Source: Bdellovibrio sp. CG10_big_fil_rev_8_21_14_0_10_47_8
GTDB taxonomy: Bacteria; Bdellovibrionota; Bdellovibrionia; Bdellovibrionales; Bdellovibrionaceae
Direction: 5' to 3'
DNA length: 6,585 bases
Assembly (NCBI GenBank): GCA_002773975.1
Contig: PEZR01000058.1
Location: 1 to 6,585, forward strand
Shown here: in pieces, positions 1-6,565 of the stretch
Numbering within the stretch: position 1 is the stretch's first letter
How the letters are laid out: every line of letters starts with the position of its first letter
Program-made: the position numbers and the translations under genes
Notes under the pieces: model-generated
What the model was told of the DNA's origin: nothing
What the model saw: only the letters and a program-made list of their open reading frames with translations
Database searches by the model: none

Positions 1-91
1 CCCACAGAGCACTAGAATAGTGCCAAATCATAATCGCAATCATCAGAGGCCATCGTAGAAGATCAATACCATGCAGTCTTTCCCGAGCCAT
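1..91 (-). CDS. Acyltransferase-3 family membrane protein, N-terminal 30 residues only (partial)
   Basis: Only the first 30 residues are in the window; the rest runs off the low-coordinate end. They begin MARERLHGIDLLRWPL and contain R5, D10, R13 and H24. This matches the start of acyltransferase-3 (OafA/YrhL-type) proteins, R-x3-4-(L/I)-D-x-L-R followed 11 residues later by a histidine inside the first membrane helix; the spacing here is exactly D-x-x-R and R-x10-H. Family members are multi-pass inner-membrane enzymes that O-acylate sugars, glycans or lipids. The start codon shares one base with the stop of the upstream enzyme gene (TGATG), and a G-rich Shine-Dalgarno-like run (AGGGGGG) lies 8 bases upstream, so it is very likely translated as the third gene of the operon. 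The substrate cannot be told from this fragment. A heparan-glucosaminide acetyltransferase-like protein is a less likely alternative, because the histidine spacing fits acyltransferase-3 better. Confidence 0.7.
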   Translation of the reverse strand, partial: MARERLHGIDLLRWPLMIAIMIWHYSSALW

Positions 92-1710
92 CAGTTCCGC
101 CCCCCTTTTGGAATCGTCAACAGAACTGGTCGGAAAAGAGTATTCACCAGAGAATTACCCAGTCCTTGCTCGTCGGGTAGAGCAAAATATTTCAAATATT
201 TTTTACTCAAGTCAGAGATATTCTTCCAGTCTTGTTTCGCTTGAAAGTCATTGATTGGCTTTAAGGTCGACAAAATAAAGGGATCATTAGATCCGAATAT
301 CGTCTGATAGGGGAATCCCGCCGCCTGAAGAGTGCTGACAATAACCCGGTTCGTAATACCATTGAAATTATTGGTGTCTACCGGATAGTCAAAAATCATA
401 AATCCGTCAGGTGTGGTCCTTTTCCGAACGAGTTGATAGAATTCTCGAGAGTAAAGTTTAACCAGATCAAAATTATTCGGAAATGGAAAATCAATAAAAA
501 CTGCATCAAAAAAGTTTCTATCATGCATCAAATACGTCATCGCATCTTCCATGACAATATGAACTCGGGGATCATGAAGAGAATTCCTATTCATCGCAAC
601 AAGCTCTGGCTGTGTCGTTGCAAGCTGAATCATCTCGGGATCCAGCTCTACCAATGTCACGCTTTCGATCTCATCATACTTCAGAAGCTCTCGAACCAGA
701 AGACCGTCACCCCCACCCAACAGCAAGACCCTTCGTGGAACTTGGTCACGGCTTTGAATGGATACGTGGGCCATGATTTCGTGATAGATACGTTCATGCT
801 TTCGACTGAACTGAAAATGAGTATCCAGATAAACTAAGAAACTGTTCTCAATATGGTGAGACTGATCCAAAACCGGATAGCTGTCGTGAACAAGATCAAT
901 TGTCTGATAGGGTGTGCGAATTCGTTGGACCGGATGAAGATGTTCAATCACCTGAATAGAGTTTTTGATGTCTTGTTGGGAAAGACTGTTTGGATGAACC
1001 CGAAAATAGAAGCTTCGCAGAAAAAAACTCTCGGCAATTTGATATTTAGCGGTCAACACCATAATCAGGGTTAGTGCCGCTAACACGGACAAAGATAGAA
1101 CTCCGACAAATCGAGGTTTTAGATAAATAATTAAGGCCACCAGGATCAACAGATTGATCGTTCCGACGACAATTGAAACGCCCCATACATCCAGAGCTGG
1201 CAACAAACTGAGCGGCAAAAGAATTGCCGCCATCAATGAGCCGAAATAATTAAATCCCAGAACCCAATTGAAGGAAAAAGTCTGGCCCCGTTGATCCAAC
1301 ATCTTCGATAAAAACGGAATCTCCAGTCCCGAGAGGAATCCTAGAATCATTGTCAGAACCTGAGCGCCAAGGATAAAGCTGACTTTGCTGGAGCTCATAT
1401 CGATGGAATTCACACCATTCCAGATGGGCCAAAGAAAATAGATGACATGAATCAACAGGATGCTACCGGCTCCCAATAAACCTAAGGCCAGCTCCGTCCA
1501 CAGAAAAAGAGCACTTTGCTTTTTTTGATCAAGCCATTGAAAAGCCATGGCCCCAAGTCCCAGACTGAGAATATAGAATCCAATCGTCAGGCTCTGACTG
1601 AGAATATCCATAGAGGTCAATCGAGTCAGTTCACCAGCGATCAATACCTCGTAAGAAAAACTGCAGAACGCCAGACAAAAACTAAAAAACAGAACAATCT
1701 TATTTCCCAT
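91..1710 (-). CDS. Membrane-anchored spermidine synthase-like (aminopropyltransferase fold) protein
   Basis: This 539-residue protein has about seven membrane helices (residues ~5-220) followed by a cytoplasmic spermidine-synthase-type domain (~265-485). Family motifs seen are Y268-Q269, LDT and Q300 (295-300), YHE (309-311), GGGDG (332-336), VELDP (354-358), the adenine-contacting D389, and D407 where the catalytic aspartate sits. Known relatives transfer the aminopropyl group of decarboxylated AdoMet to a polyamine. Here several amine-side positions differ: the usual DE before YHE is HE (H305), the usual D-x-x-D-P is D407-F-P-F410-P, and the usual WGF near the end is D476-P-F. Nucleotide binding and the catalytic base look intact, so it is probably an enzyme, but putrescine may not be its substrate. 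The start overlaps the upstream gene by 11 bases; the nearest GAAGG is 12 bases away, so coupling to upstream translation is likely. The start is supported because the N-terminus aligns end to end with its membrane-only paralogue. The membrane part carries GLEIP (128-132) and N154 where the family usually has D. Confidence 0.88.
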   Translation of the reverse strand: MGNKIVLFFSFCLAFCSFSYEVLIAGELTRLTSMDILSQSLTIGFYILSLGLGAMAFQWLDQKKQSALFLWTELALGLLGAGSILLIHVIYFLWPIWNGVNSIDMSSSKVSFILGAQVLTMILGFLSGLEIPFLSKMLDQRGQTFSFNWVLGFNYFGSLMAAILLPLSLLPALDVWGVSIVVGTINLLILVALIIYLKPRFVGVLSLSVLAALTLIMVLTAKYQIAESFFLRSFYFRVHPNSLSQQDIKNSIQVIEHLHPVQRIRTPYQTIDLVHDSYPVLDQSHHIENSFLVYLDTHFQFSRKHERIYHEIMAHVSIQSRDQVPRRVLLLGGGDGLLVRELLKYDEIESVTLVELDPEMIQLATTQPELVAMNRNSLHDPRVHIVMEDAMTYLMHDRNFFDAVFIDFPFPNNFDLVKLYSREFYQLVRKRTTPDGFMIFDYPVDTNNFNGITNRVIVSTLQAAGFPYQTIFGSNDPFILSTLKPINDFQAKQDWKNISDLSKKYLKYFALPDEQGLGNSLVNTLFRPVLLTIPKGGRN

Positions 1711-2383
1711 AGAGATTTAAAACCTTCATTTCAAAATCTGGAGAGCTAAAGAATATCGCCAAGGCGGTCAGACCCAGAAGCACCATGCCGCCGAGCTCCA
1801 TCCAATGGACTTGCAAATCATCTTTTCCTTTCTTTAAAAAAATCCACAAAAAGAAAGACACCATCAGATTAATGAAGGCGACCAAACCTGAGCCCTGAAG
1901 CAAGCCCCACATTGGCAGCAGGACCCAGGGGAAAAATAGACATCCAAAAAAAGAACCGACGTAATCCATCGCCAGAACTGTGGAATACTGAACCCGGTTA
2001 TTTTTAGCCATGGCCACAATCAGAGGAATCTCAAGTCCCGTTAAAACCCCAATCAGCAACACCCAAAAATAAAAAAATATGGTCTTTACGACGACAGCAT
2101 CCCCGGCCACAGAATGCACCCAAAGCAGAAGAATCGGCCCCGTCAGGCCAAGAAGAGTCAACAGCAGCTCTATTCGAAAAAAACTCTCTTTGCTTTTATG
2201 ATGGAAGCGCTCAGCTATAATCGAACCCACACCCATAGCAAAGAGATAACAACCGATGGTGGTCACATACCTCAAGACAGTCCCACCCAAAAGCGCCGAC
2301 AATACTTGGGCAAGGATCAGTTCATAAAGTAAACTGCAAGCTGCCACCAGAAATGTGATAAAAAGCCAAAAGGCCTGATGCAT
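1700..2383 (-). CDS. Membrane-only paralogue of the spermidine synthase-like protein's N-terminal domain
   Basis: This 227-residue, very hydrophobic protein has about seven membrane helices. It aligns with residues 1-235 of the next gene: SLLYE (17-21) against SFSYE, TIG-x-Y (42-46), a G-x-G at 51-53, GLEIP at 116-120, DYVGS (140-144) against NYFGS, and LLP (155-157). It stops at the point where full-length relatives enter the catalytic domain, so it has no methyltransferase-like fold and cannot be an aminopropyltransferase alone. It keeps the family's membrane signature (YE, LLGG, GLEIP, D140) better than the complete protein downstream. It is first in an operon with an 11-base overlap to the enzyme gene, which suggests a partner subunit. 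The ATG is the only reasonable start, since an in-frame TGA lies 13-15 bases upstream, but there is no good Shine-Dalgarno sequence. Loss of a catalytic domain after duplication is the alternative to a deliberate subunit split. I do not recognise a named gene. Confidence 0.82.
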   Translation of the reverse strand: MHQAFWLFITFLVAACSLLYELILAQVLSALLGGTVLRYVTTIGCYLFAMGVGSIIAERFHHKSKESFFRIELLLTLLGLTGPILLLWVHSVAGDAVVVKTIFFYFWVLLIGVLTGLEIPLIVAMAKNNRVQYSTVLAMDYVGSFFGCLFFPWVLLPMWGLLQGSGLVAFINLMVSFFLWIFLKKGKDDLQVHWMELGGMVLLGLTALAIFFSSPDFEMKVLNLYGK

Positions 2384-2416
2384 AGCTTTTAGCTTTCAAG
2401 AATTTCAGCAAAAAGG

Positions 2417-2428
2417 CAATGCGCATTG
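2417..2428. promoter_or_regulatory. 12-base perfect palindrome upstream of the membrane-protein operon
   Basis: CAATGCGCATTG is a perfect inverted repeat in the 60-base gap between the terminator and the operon's first ATG, ending 33 bases before that start. The position would suit a regulator binding site. A possible -10 (TATAGG, 2444-2439) lies just upstream of it, without a convincing -35. One perfect 12-base palindrome can arise by chance, so the functional reading is weak. Confidence 0.3.
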
Positions 2429-2443
2429 GGAGATGTGTCCTAT

Positions 2444-2473
2444 AAAAAAAGCCGAGGTGTTTAGCACCCCGGC
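2444..2473 (-). terminator. Intrinsic (Rho-independent) terminator after the exported-protein gene
   Basis: On the minus strand the arms GCCGGGGTG and CACCTCGGC form a 9-pair GC-rich stem with one G-U pair and a 5-base loop (CTAAA), followed directly by seven T. It begins 33 bases after the stop of the 237-residue gene. It should end that transcript and separate it from the operon starting at 2383, which then needs its own promoter unless there is read-through. Confidence 0.92.
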
Positions 2474-2506
2474 GTTATGTTGAACTCGATTGTTTTTAGA
2501 CCAGGA

Positions 2507-3220
2507 CTAGATGCAATCAATAATTTCTTTTTTCTTAGCTTCCGCTTGGTTGCCATACTTCTGCTTCAAAGCAGCATCAAAAGCTGCTTCGATTTTTACA
2601 GTATTTCCAGAAGTTGCAGCCACGATATCTTTCATAAAGTCAGTATGGCTTTGAATTTCTGCAACACTCATCTTTCCAGAAAGAATTTCAGAAATCAGAG
2701 ACACTTGCTTATTGAAAGCCTGTGTTGTTTCGTTGGAAGTTTTAAACCCATTAGCTGATCGACCAACCAAAGCTAAAAACTGAGCAGATACATCAGAAGC
2801 CTGGTCGAGTGCGTCGACAATCTTTTGAGCTTCTGCATCGCCTTGGTTGCGATTCGCTTCACGAACTTCTTTGCTCGCTTGTTTCGATGCCAAGATAATA
2901 CGAGCCAAATCCGTCAAATCCACAGACTTAGTTTTGCCATTAGCCTCTGGCGCAGAGATCGATTTTTTCCCAAGAACAGAAGCAATTTCATTCTGATTAG
3001 CGGTCTTGCTAATCGCTGAAATTTCTTTTGCGATCTCAGTATTGATTTCTGCTGGTGTTTTTCCAGTCAGTCCAATACGAGCATCCGAAGAACGATTTTT
3101 CATCACATCTTCGATGCGACTTTTAACTTCTCCGACAGATCTCATCCCGGCTCCAAATGCCGCGCTGGATACCGACAAAGCAATTGCCGCTGATAGGATC
3201 ATTTTTACTTGTGCTTTCAT
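2507..3220 (-). CDS. Exported alpha-helical protein of unknown function, lone C-terminal cysteine
   Basis: I do not recognise a family for this 237-residue protein. Residues 1-24 form a clear Sec signal peptide: K2 and K6, a hydrophobic core (ILSAAIALSV), and small residues before a cleavage site around 20-24 (SSAAFGA). The mature part (~213 residues) is rich in Ala, Lys, Glu, Ser and Asn, has no tryptophan, and reads as a series of amphipathic helices, with a more polar Gly/Lys/Ser stretch near residues 84-100. The only cysteine is C236, the penultimate residue, after a strongly charged AEAKKKEIID tail. There is no lipobox, so it is expected to be soluble in the periplasm or released. The start is well supported by AGGAG seven bases upstream and by the signal peptide placed directly at it. 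It sits alone between a possible promoter region and a strong terminator, and it looks well expressed. A helical periplasmic or surface-associated structural protein is a guess only. Confidence 0.85.
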   Translation of the reverse strand: MKAQVKMILSAAIALSVSSAAFGAGMRSVGEVKSRIEDVMKNRSSDARIGLTGKTPAEINTEIAKEISAISKTANQNEIASVLGKKSISAPEANGKTKSVDLTDLARIILASKQASKEVREANRNQGDAEAQKIVDALDQASDVSAQFLALVGRSANGFKTSNETTQAFNKQVSLISEILSGKMSVAEIQSHTDFMKDIVAATSGNTVKIEAAFDAALKQKYGNQAEAKKKEIIDCI

Positions 3221-3227
3221 TTTTTCT

Positions 3228-3232
3228 CTCCT
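3228..3232 (-). promoter_or_regulatory. Strong Shine-Dalgarno site (AGGAG) fixing the start of the exported-protein gene
   Basis: AGGAG inside the purine run AAGAGGAGAG lies seven bases before the ATG at 3220. It is the best ribosome binding site in the window and supports both this start and good expression. By contrast, the other gene starts here have weak, distant or no such sites. Confidence 0.85.
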
Positions 3233-3258
3233 CTTGTTTCATTACCTTTAATTTTGTT

Positions 3259-3287
3259 ACTAAAACTAAACTCTCAATTTATTCCAA
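3259..3287 (-). promoter_or_regulatory. Possible sigma70-type promoter for the exported-protein gene
   Basis: In the AT-rich part of the intergenic gap the minus strand has TTGGAA (3287-3282), a 17-base spacer, and TTTAGT (3264-3259); each hexamer matches the consensus at four of six positions. TTTAGT occurs twice in tandem here. Transcription would start about 30 bases before the Shine-Dalgarno region, a plausible leader length. Other weak pairs can be drawn in this stretch, so the exact hexamers are uncertain, although a promoter somewhere in 3241-3330 is likely. Confidence 0.22.
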
Positions 3288-3343
3288 CTTCATCTGTCGA
3301 ACCTTTTGACAACTGCCATTCTAGGCTGTCTTCAGGCTCCCTC

Positions 3344-3370
3344 AAAACGAACCTCTTTCAAGCCAGGTTC
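3344..3370 (-). terminator. Weak hairpin after the large membrane-protein gene, possible terminator
   Basis: Minus-strand GAACCT and AGGTTC pair over six bases, extended by CT/AG around a TGAA loop, with an unpaired GG on one side. The stem begins 12 bases after the stop of the 1060-residue gene. The following tail has only four T (GTTTTG), so termination would be inefficient at best. Confidence 0.3.
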
Positions 3371-3382
3371 TCTCTGCCTTAA

Positions 3383-6300
3383 CTATTCAACCTTCATGCC
3401 GGAACATTGAACCATGGCATTGCGGTAAATATTGGCTGAACCCTTGGGTATCGCATTTTCCATACAACGCTTTTGAATGACCATTTGGTTCTCTTGGCCT
3501 TTGAGCTCCTTCAAACTGACCATGTTGGCAATTTGAACATAAGTAATGGCATTATTGACCACTCCCGAAAGAGCAGACATCAGGGCCTGCAGATTTTTCT
3601 GCTGTTCTTGATTGGTGACTCCGTAAGCAAGTTCTGTTTGAAGAGCCTGCAGGCGACTCTGAAAACGTTTTCCATGGGCCGCGAGCTCTTGATTGGTCAG
3701 ACGACTAATCACGCCTCGCACCTTTTTCCCCTGACTTTTCCAATCAATCGTCGCCACTCTCATTCCATCAAACTTGCCAAGAAGATCGTACCATTGGGAC
3801 AGAAGGTCCTCTTGAAATTGCAGGTTGGTCGCTTTGGCCCCATTCATTGGATGATACAGAGCCTTGTCTAACATAGAGAATGAAAGCGTGTCGTTGTTCC
3901 GAAGGTTCCCGATGATTCCCTTGTCCCACTTGGTCTGCCGAAAAACCCTTGGCTTCGATGCTGACTTCATCCCGGGCTTAACGGTCCTAGCAAACTCTCC
4001 TAGAATTGTTAGATAAAGTTTGTACTCTTGCTCAAGACTTTTCAAAACACCGTTGGAGACCGGTCCATTGTTCGTCGCTGCCTGGACACCCTTATAAACA
4101 GAGTTGGAAAAAGTTCCACTGGTAGAATGCCCGTCTTTTTCCCACAAGGCATCTACCAACTTTGCAACCACCTCTTGGTAAGTGGGTTCAAACTTAGTCC
4201 ATCCTTGAACGTACTGATATTCTCCGGTTTTTTTCCAATAGTCCTCGAAGCCCGTAGATTCTGCGGTGATGAAAGGGCTGAGGTTCGCTTGATAGTGTCG
4301 GGTAAATCCCATCTCCACCAAATAGCGGAACAAGGATGAATACTTTTTTCCCTGAACACTGACTGGACAATCTAAAACCGTGGGATACGGCGTACAGGTT
4401 GCAATTTGGATCGAGCTTCCATCCTCCAAAAGAGCTGGAGGAACAAAGTTTGTGCTTGATCCAAAATATGAGCTATTGACGTTTTTATCGTAATATTGAA
4501 TTTGATTGATTCTCGGACCCCAGACCATTTGTGCCACAAGATATTCCACTGGATTTTTTGTAACTAGATCCGGCACAAGAAACCCAAGGAGTCCTTTATT
4601 GCCTTCGACAGACTTTGGAAATTCGGCTTTCTTCAAGGAATCCAGGTATTGAGAATTCATTCCATAATAGCTCAGGTAGCCGTCTCCTGGGGTCATCATA
4701 GGCTTAGGCTTTCCGAGTTGAGTCAAAATCTGATGGACAAATAGTCCATACTGGCGATTTGAAAACTCATTGGTGGACGCGGATTTTCCAAGCTGCTTAA
4801 GAGCTTTCGTGAAGAGCCCTAGATTTTTCTCAGGAATCAAACCGGCGTCAGCTGTTTTTCCAAAATTCAGTTGCATCGATCCCTGGCCATAAAGATGATA
4901 ATTCTGCAACTCCTTCAGATTTCTCCAAGCACCCTGCGCGACTTGAGGGTCCGTTGACTTGAGACCCCTCACTAACTGAACAACTTCGTTCCGGTTGCAA
5001 ACATAAGAGCAGTCAATGCTATTCAGTGACCGAAAGCGAGGCCCCTTCTGAGTCAGCTCGTTGATGTACCCGTCCACAAACTGTGTGACCTTTGCTGAAC
5101 CTAATTCATTGATGTCCTTGGGGTCTCCCAAGGCCAGAACGATCTGGTTGATGTACTGACCAAATTCAGTATTTCGAATATAGTCTCCGACATGATAATC
5201 CCGAATAGCTGTCAGACGCTGAAGAGCCTTAACCACAACCAGGTTATCCTCTGATAACAAATCACCGATTAGATTCTTTAGCTCAGTGGGACTACAAGCT
5301 GAGTTACATTTCAGGCTGGCAAGCTTTTGTGCCAAGGGTCCATTCGTTGAAAAATCTTTCAGATAAGAATTCGCTACCATCTGCAAACGCTCGGTCTGGA
5401 ACTCCTCAACCTGGTATCGACTTTCAGACAAAAGATAGTCCATCTTGTTGGGCTCGTCTGGATTCTCGAGTTCATGGTCAAAGGAGACCCCGTTCAGAGG
5501 AAATGTCTGGTTAAGGATGCTCAGCTTTGGATTACTCTCATAGCTACCAAAACGCAGCTGTCGAATTTCTTCCAGAAAATGAGAGTAGAAATTATATGTC
5601 GCATTGTATTGAGCTGAGTATTTTTCCAAATTCATACTCCAATTGCTCTCTGCCATCCGAACTGACGTCAGATTCATTTCTCGCCACTCTTCGAACATGT
5701 TCTTGGTGGTATTCAAATAGCCACGAATATCTTTGGTGGTAAATTTCTCGGCCCCAGCTGTTCGAATTTGGCGCTGCAAATGAAGCTCGAGAGAACGGAG
5801 GTCACCGGATTGCAAAACGTTACTGTAAGCAAATCGAATAGGCTGCTGAATGAGCGTATCTATGCCCACAAAAACAAAGAACTGTCCGACTTTTCCAATA
5901 AACTGAAATCCTTTGACGGCCAATCCACCTGGAGCCAATGCCGTAATCAGATTGATTCCCAAAATTCGAACCAACTCTCGTTTGGCAACCTGAAGACCCA
6001 TTTGAACAATCATCGCCGACACGTTAGATACCACCAAAGACATCAAGCCTGGTGCGAACTCATGAAGTTTTTCAAACATATCTGTTTTAACCCAATTTTC
6101 ATAAGCTGTCTGACAAGCCAGAGAAGATCGACTGGAAGATTTGATACATTCCTTGAAACCAGGGAAATGGGCTACTTCAGCCACAATATGAGAAGCCAAC
6201 ATTCCAGCCCCCATTCCGATATGATCGACAAAAATGCGAGAAGGGGCTGCCGTTCCCATGGCCTTAAAGGCCTCTGCGCTCAACCCACTGGTGACCATAA

Positions 6301-6565
6301 AGGCCGCAAATCCCAAGTTACCCACAGGATCCAAGCCAGAATTCAAATGCTGTTCAAAAACCATGGGGTTTCCACCCTCATCCAAAAAGAACTGAGCTGC
6401 AGAGACGGCTCCAATTGCAATAAAAAATGTGAACGCTTCCATTGGAAAACGCCGCAGCGAAGACAACGTTGTTCGCCCAATTATTTGAGCTCCATTTTTC
6501 CCTTTGATGAGCCCAGATTTAGTGGCCTGAATTGTTTTTTCAAGAGCCTTTGGCGAATATTCCAT
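3383..6565 (-). CDS. Large multi-pass membrane protein with a cysteine-paired soluble domain, unknown function
   Basis: This protein has 1060 residues as called, and I know of no named family. Residues 1-40 are basic (K6, K10, K16, K21, K23, R31, R38, R39) with no signal peptide. Hydrophobic segments lie near 43-61, 83-104, 113-133, 171-193 and 201-240 (the last could be one or two passes). From ~245 to the end it is soluble and mostly helical, with a Tyr/Asn/Gly/Ser-rich middle (625-840) and a helical, possibly coiled-coil tail (955-1035). Its ten cysteines form five near pairs: 140/151, 420/424, 519/523, 724/733 and 1034/1054. Residues 401-483 and 500-621 are an internal duplication. The basic N-terminus predicts an inside start; with five passes the 140/151 loop and the whole C-terminal domain would both be periplasmic, which suits disulfides. 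No catalytic motif, Walker box or peptidase signature was found. The ATG has no good Shine-Dalgarno and no in-frame stop before the window edge (six more codons are open), so the true start may lie beyond the window. A structural or secretion-related envelope protein is only a guess. Confidence 0.85.
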   Translation of the reverse strand: MEYSPKALEKTIQATKSGLIKGKNGAQIIGRTTLSSLRRFPMEAFTFFIAIGAVSAAQFFLDEGGNPMVFEQHLNSGLDPVGNLGFAAFMVTSGLSAEAFKAMGTAAPSRIFVDHIGMGAGMLASHIVAEVAHFPGFKECIKSSSRSSLACQTAYENWVKTDMFEKLHEFAPGLMSLVVSNVSAMIVQMGLQVAKRELVRILGINLITALAPGGLAVKGFQFIGKVGQFFVFVGIDTLIQQPIRFAYSNVLQSGDLRSLELHLQRQIRTAGAEKFTTKDIRGYLNTTKNMFEEWREMNLTSVRMAESNWSMNLEKYSAQYNATYNFYSHFLEEIRQLRFGSYESNPKLSILNQTFPLNGVSFDHELENPDEPNKMDYLLSESRYQVEEFQTERLQMVANSYLKDFSTNGPLAQKLASLKCNSACSPTELKNLIGDLLSEDNLVVVKALQRLTAIRDYHVGDYIRNTEFGQYINQIVLALGDPKDINELGSAKVTQFVDGYINELTQKGPRFRSLNSIDCSYVCNRNEVVQLVRGLKSTDPQVAQGAWRNLKELQNYHLYGQGSMQLNFGKTADAGLIPEKNLGLFTKALKQLGKSASTNEFSNRQYGLFVHQILTQLGKPKPMMTPGDGYLSYYGMNSQYLDSLKKAEFPKSVEGNKGLLGFLVPDLVTKNPVEYLVAQMVWGPRINQIQYYDKNVNSSYFGSSTNFVPPALLEDGSSIQIATCTPYPTVLDCPVSVQGKKYSSLFRYLVEMGFTRHYQANLSPFITAESTGFEDYWKKTGEYQYVQGWTKFEPTYQEVVAKLVDALWEKDGHSTSGTFSNSVYKGVQAATNNGPVSNGVLKSLEQEYKLYLTILGEFARTVKPGMKSASKPRVFRQTKWDKGIIGNLRNNDTLSFSMLDKALYHPMNGAKATNLQFQEDLLSQWYDLLGKFDGMRVATIDWKSQGKKVRGVISRLTNQELAAHGKRFQSRLQALQTELAYGVTNQEQQKNLQALMSALSGVVNNAITYVQIANMVSLKELKGQENQMVIQKRCMENAIPKGSANIYRNAMVQCSGMKVE
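4703..5068 (-). repeat. Internal protein repeat, copy B (residues 500-621 of the large membrane protein)
   Basis: This is the second copy of the CxxxC module, with C519/C523 and Y556-H557 equivalent to C420/C424 and Y457-H458 of copy A. It is 39 residues longer because of an insertion after the YH motif (roughly residues 560-600, including a Gly/Gln/Asn-rich piece and an extra helix) before the shared closing segment at 606-621. Confidence 0.75.
5117..5365 (-). repeat. Internal protein repeat, copy A (residues 401-483 of the large membrane protein)
   Basis: This copy aligns without gaps to copy B over its first 58 residues with 17 identities, including Y401, G409-P410, L415, S417, C420, C424, E428, L432, L436, S438, D440, A447, L451 and Y457-H458. 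It also matches the end of copy B: FGQYINQIVLALGDPK against YGLFVHQILTQLGKPK, seven identities in 16. The repeat is at protein level; the DNA has diverged, so the duplication is old. Confidence 0.75.

Noticed and set aside
433..837. Plus-strand open frame of 134 codons opposite the spermidine synthase-like domain
   Set aside because: It lies wholly inside a well-supported gene on the other strand, and its product has no recognisable motif, so it is a chance frame.
996..1040. Possible transposon or repeat scar in the linker between membrane and catalytic parts of the enzyme
   Set aside because: No direct or inverted repeats or loss of frame were visible; it is ordinary A/T-rich coding sequence.
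1700..1710. Programmed frameshift fusing the membrane-only protein to the enzyme
   Set aside because: The overlap reads TAT GGG AAA TAA in the upstream frame; there is no standard -1 slippery heptamer in register and the downstream frame is +1. A separate ATG and good N-terminal alignment of both proteins favour two products.
1700..2383. Membrane-only gene as a pseudogene broken by a frameshift
   Set aside because: Its frame is intact from start to stop, the membrane motifs are well kept, and what follows is a complete second membrane domain rather than a displaced catalytic domain.
2477..3251. Plus-strand open frames opposite the exported-protein gene
   Set aside because: The minus-strand gene has a signal peptide, a strong ribosome binding site and a terminator; the opposite frames overlap it almost entirely and lack comparable signals.
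3473..5742. Short frames on either strand within the large membrane-protein gene
   Set aside because: They are all shadows of one uninterrupted 1060-codon frame whose product has an internal repeat and paired cysteines.
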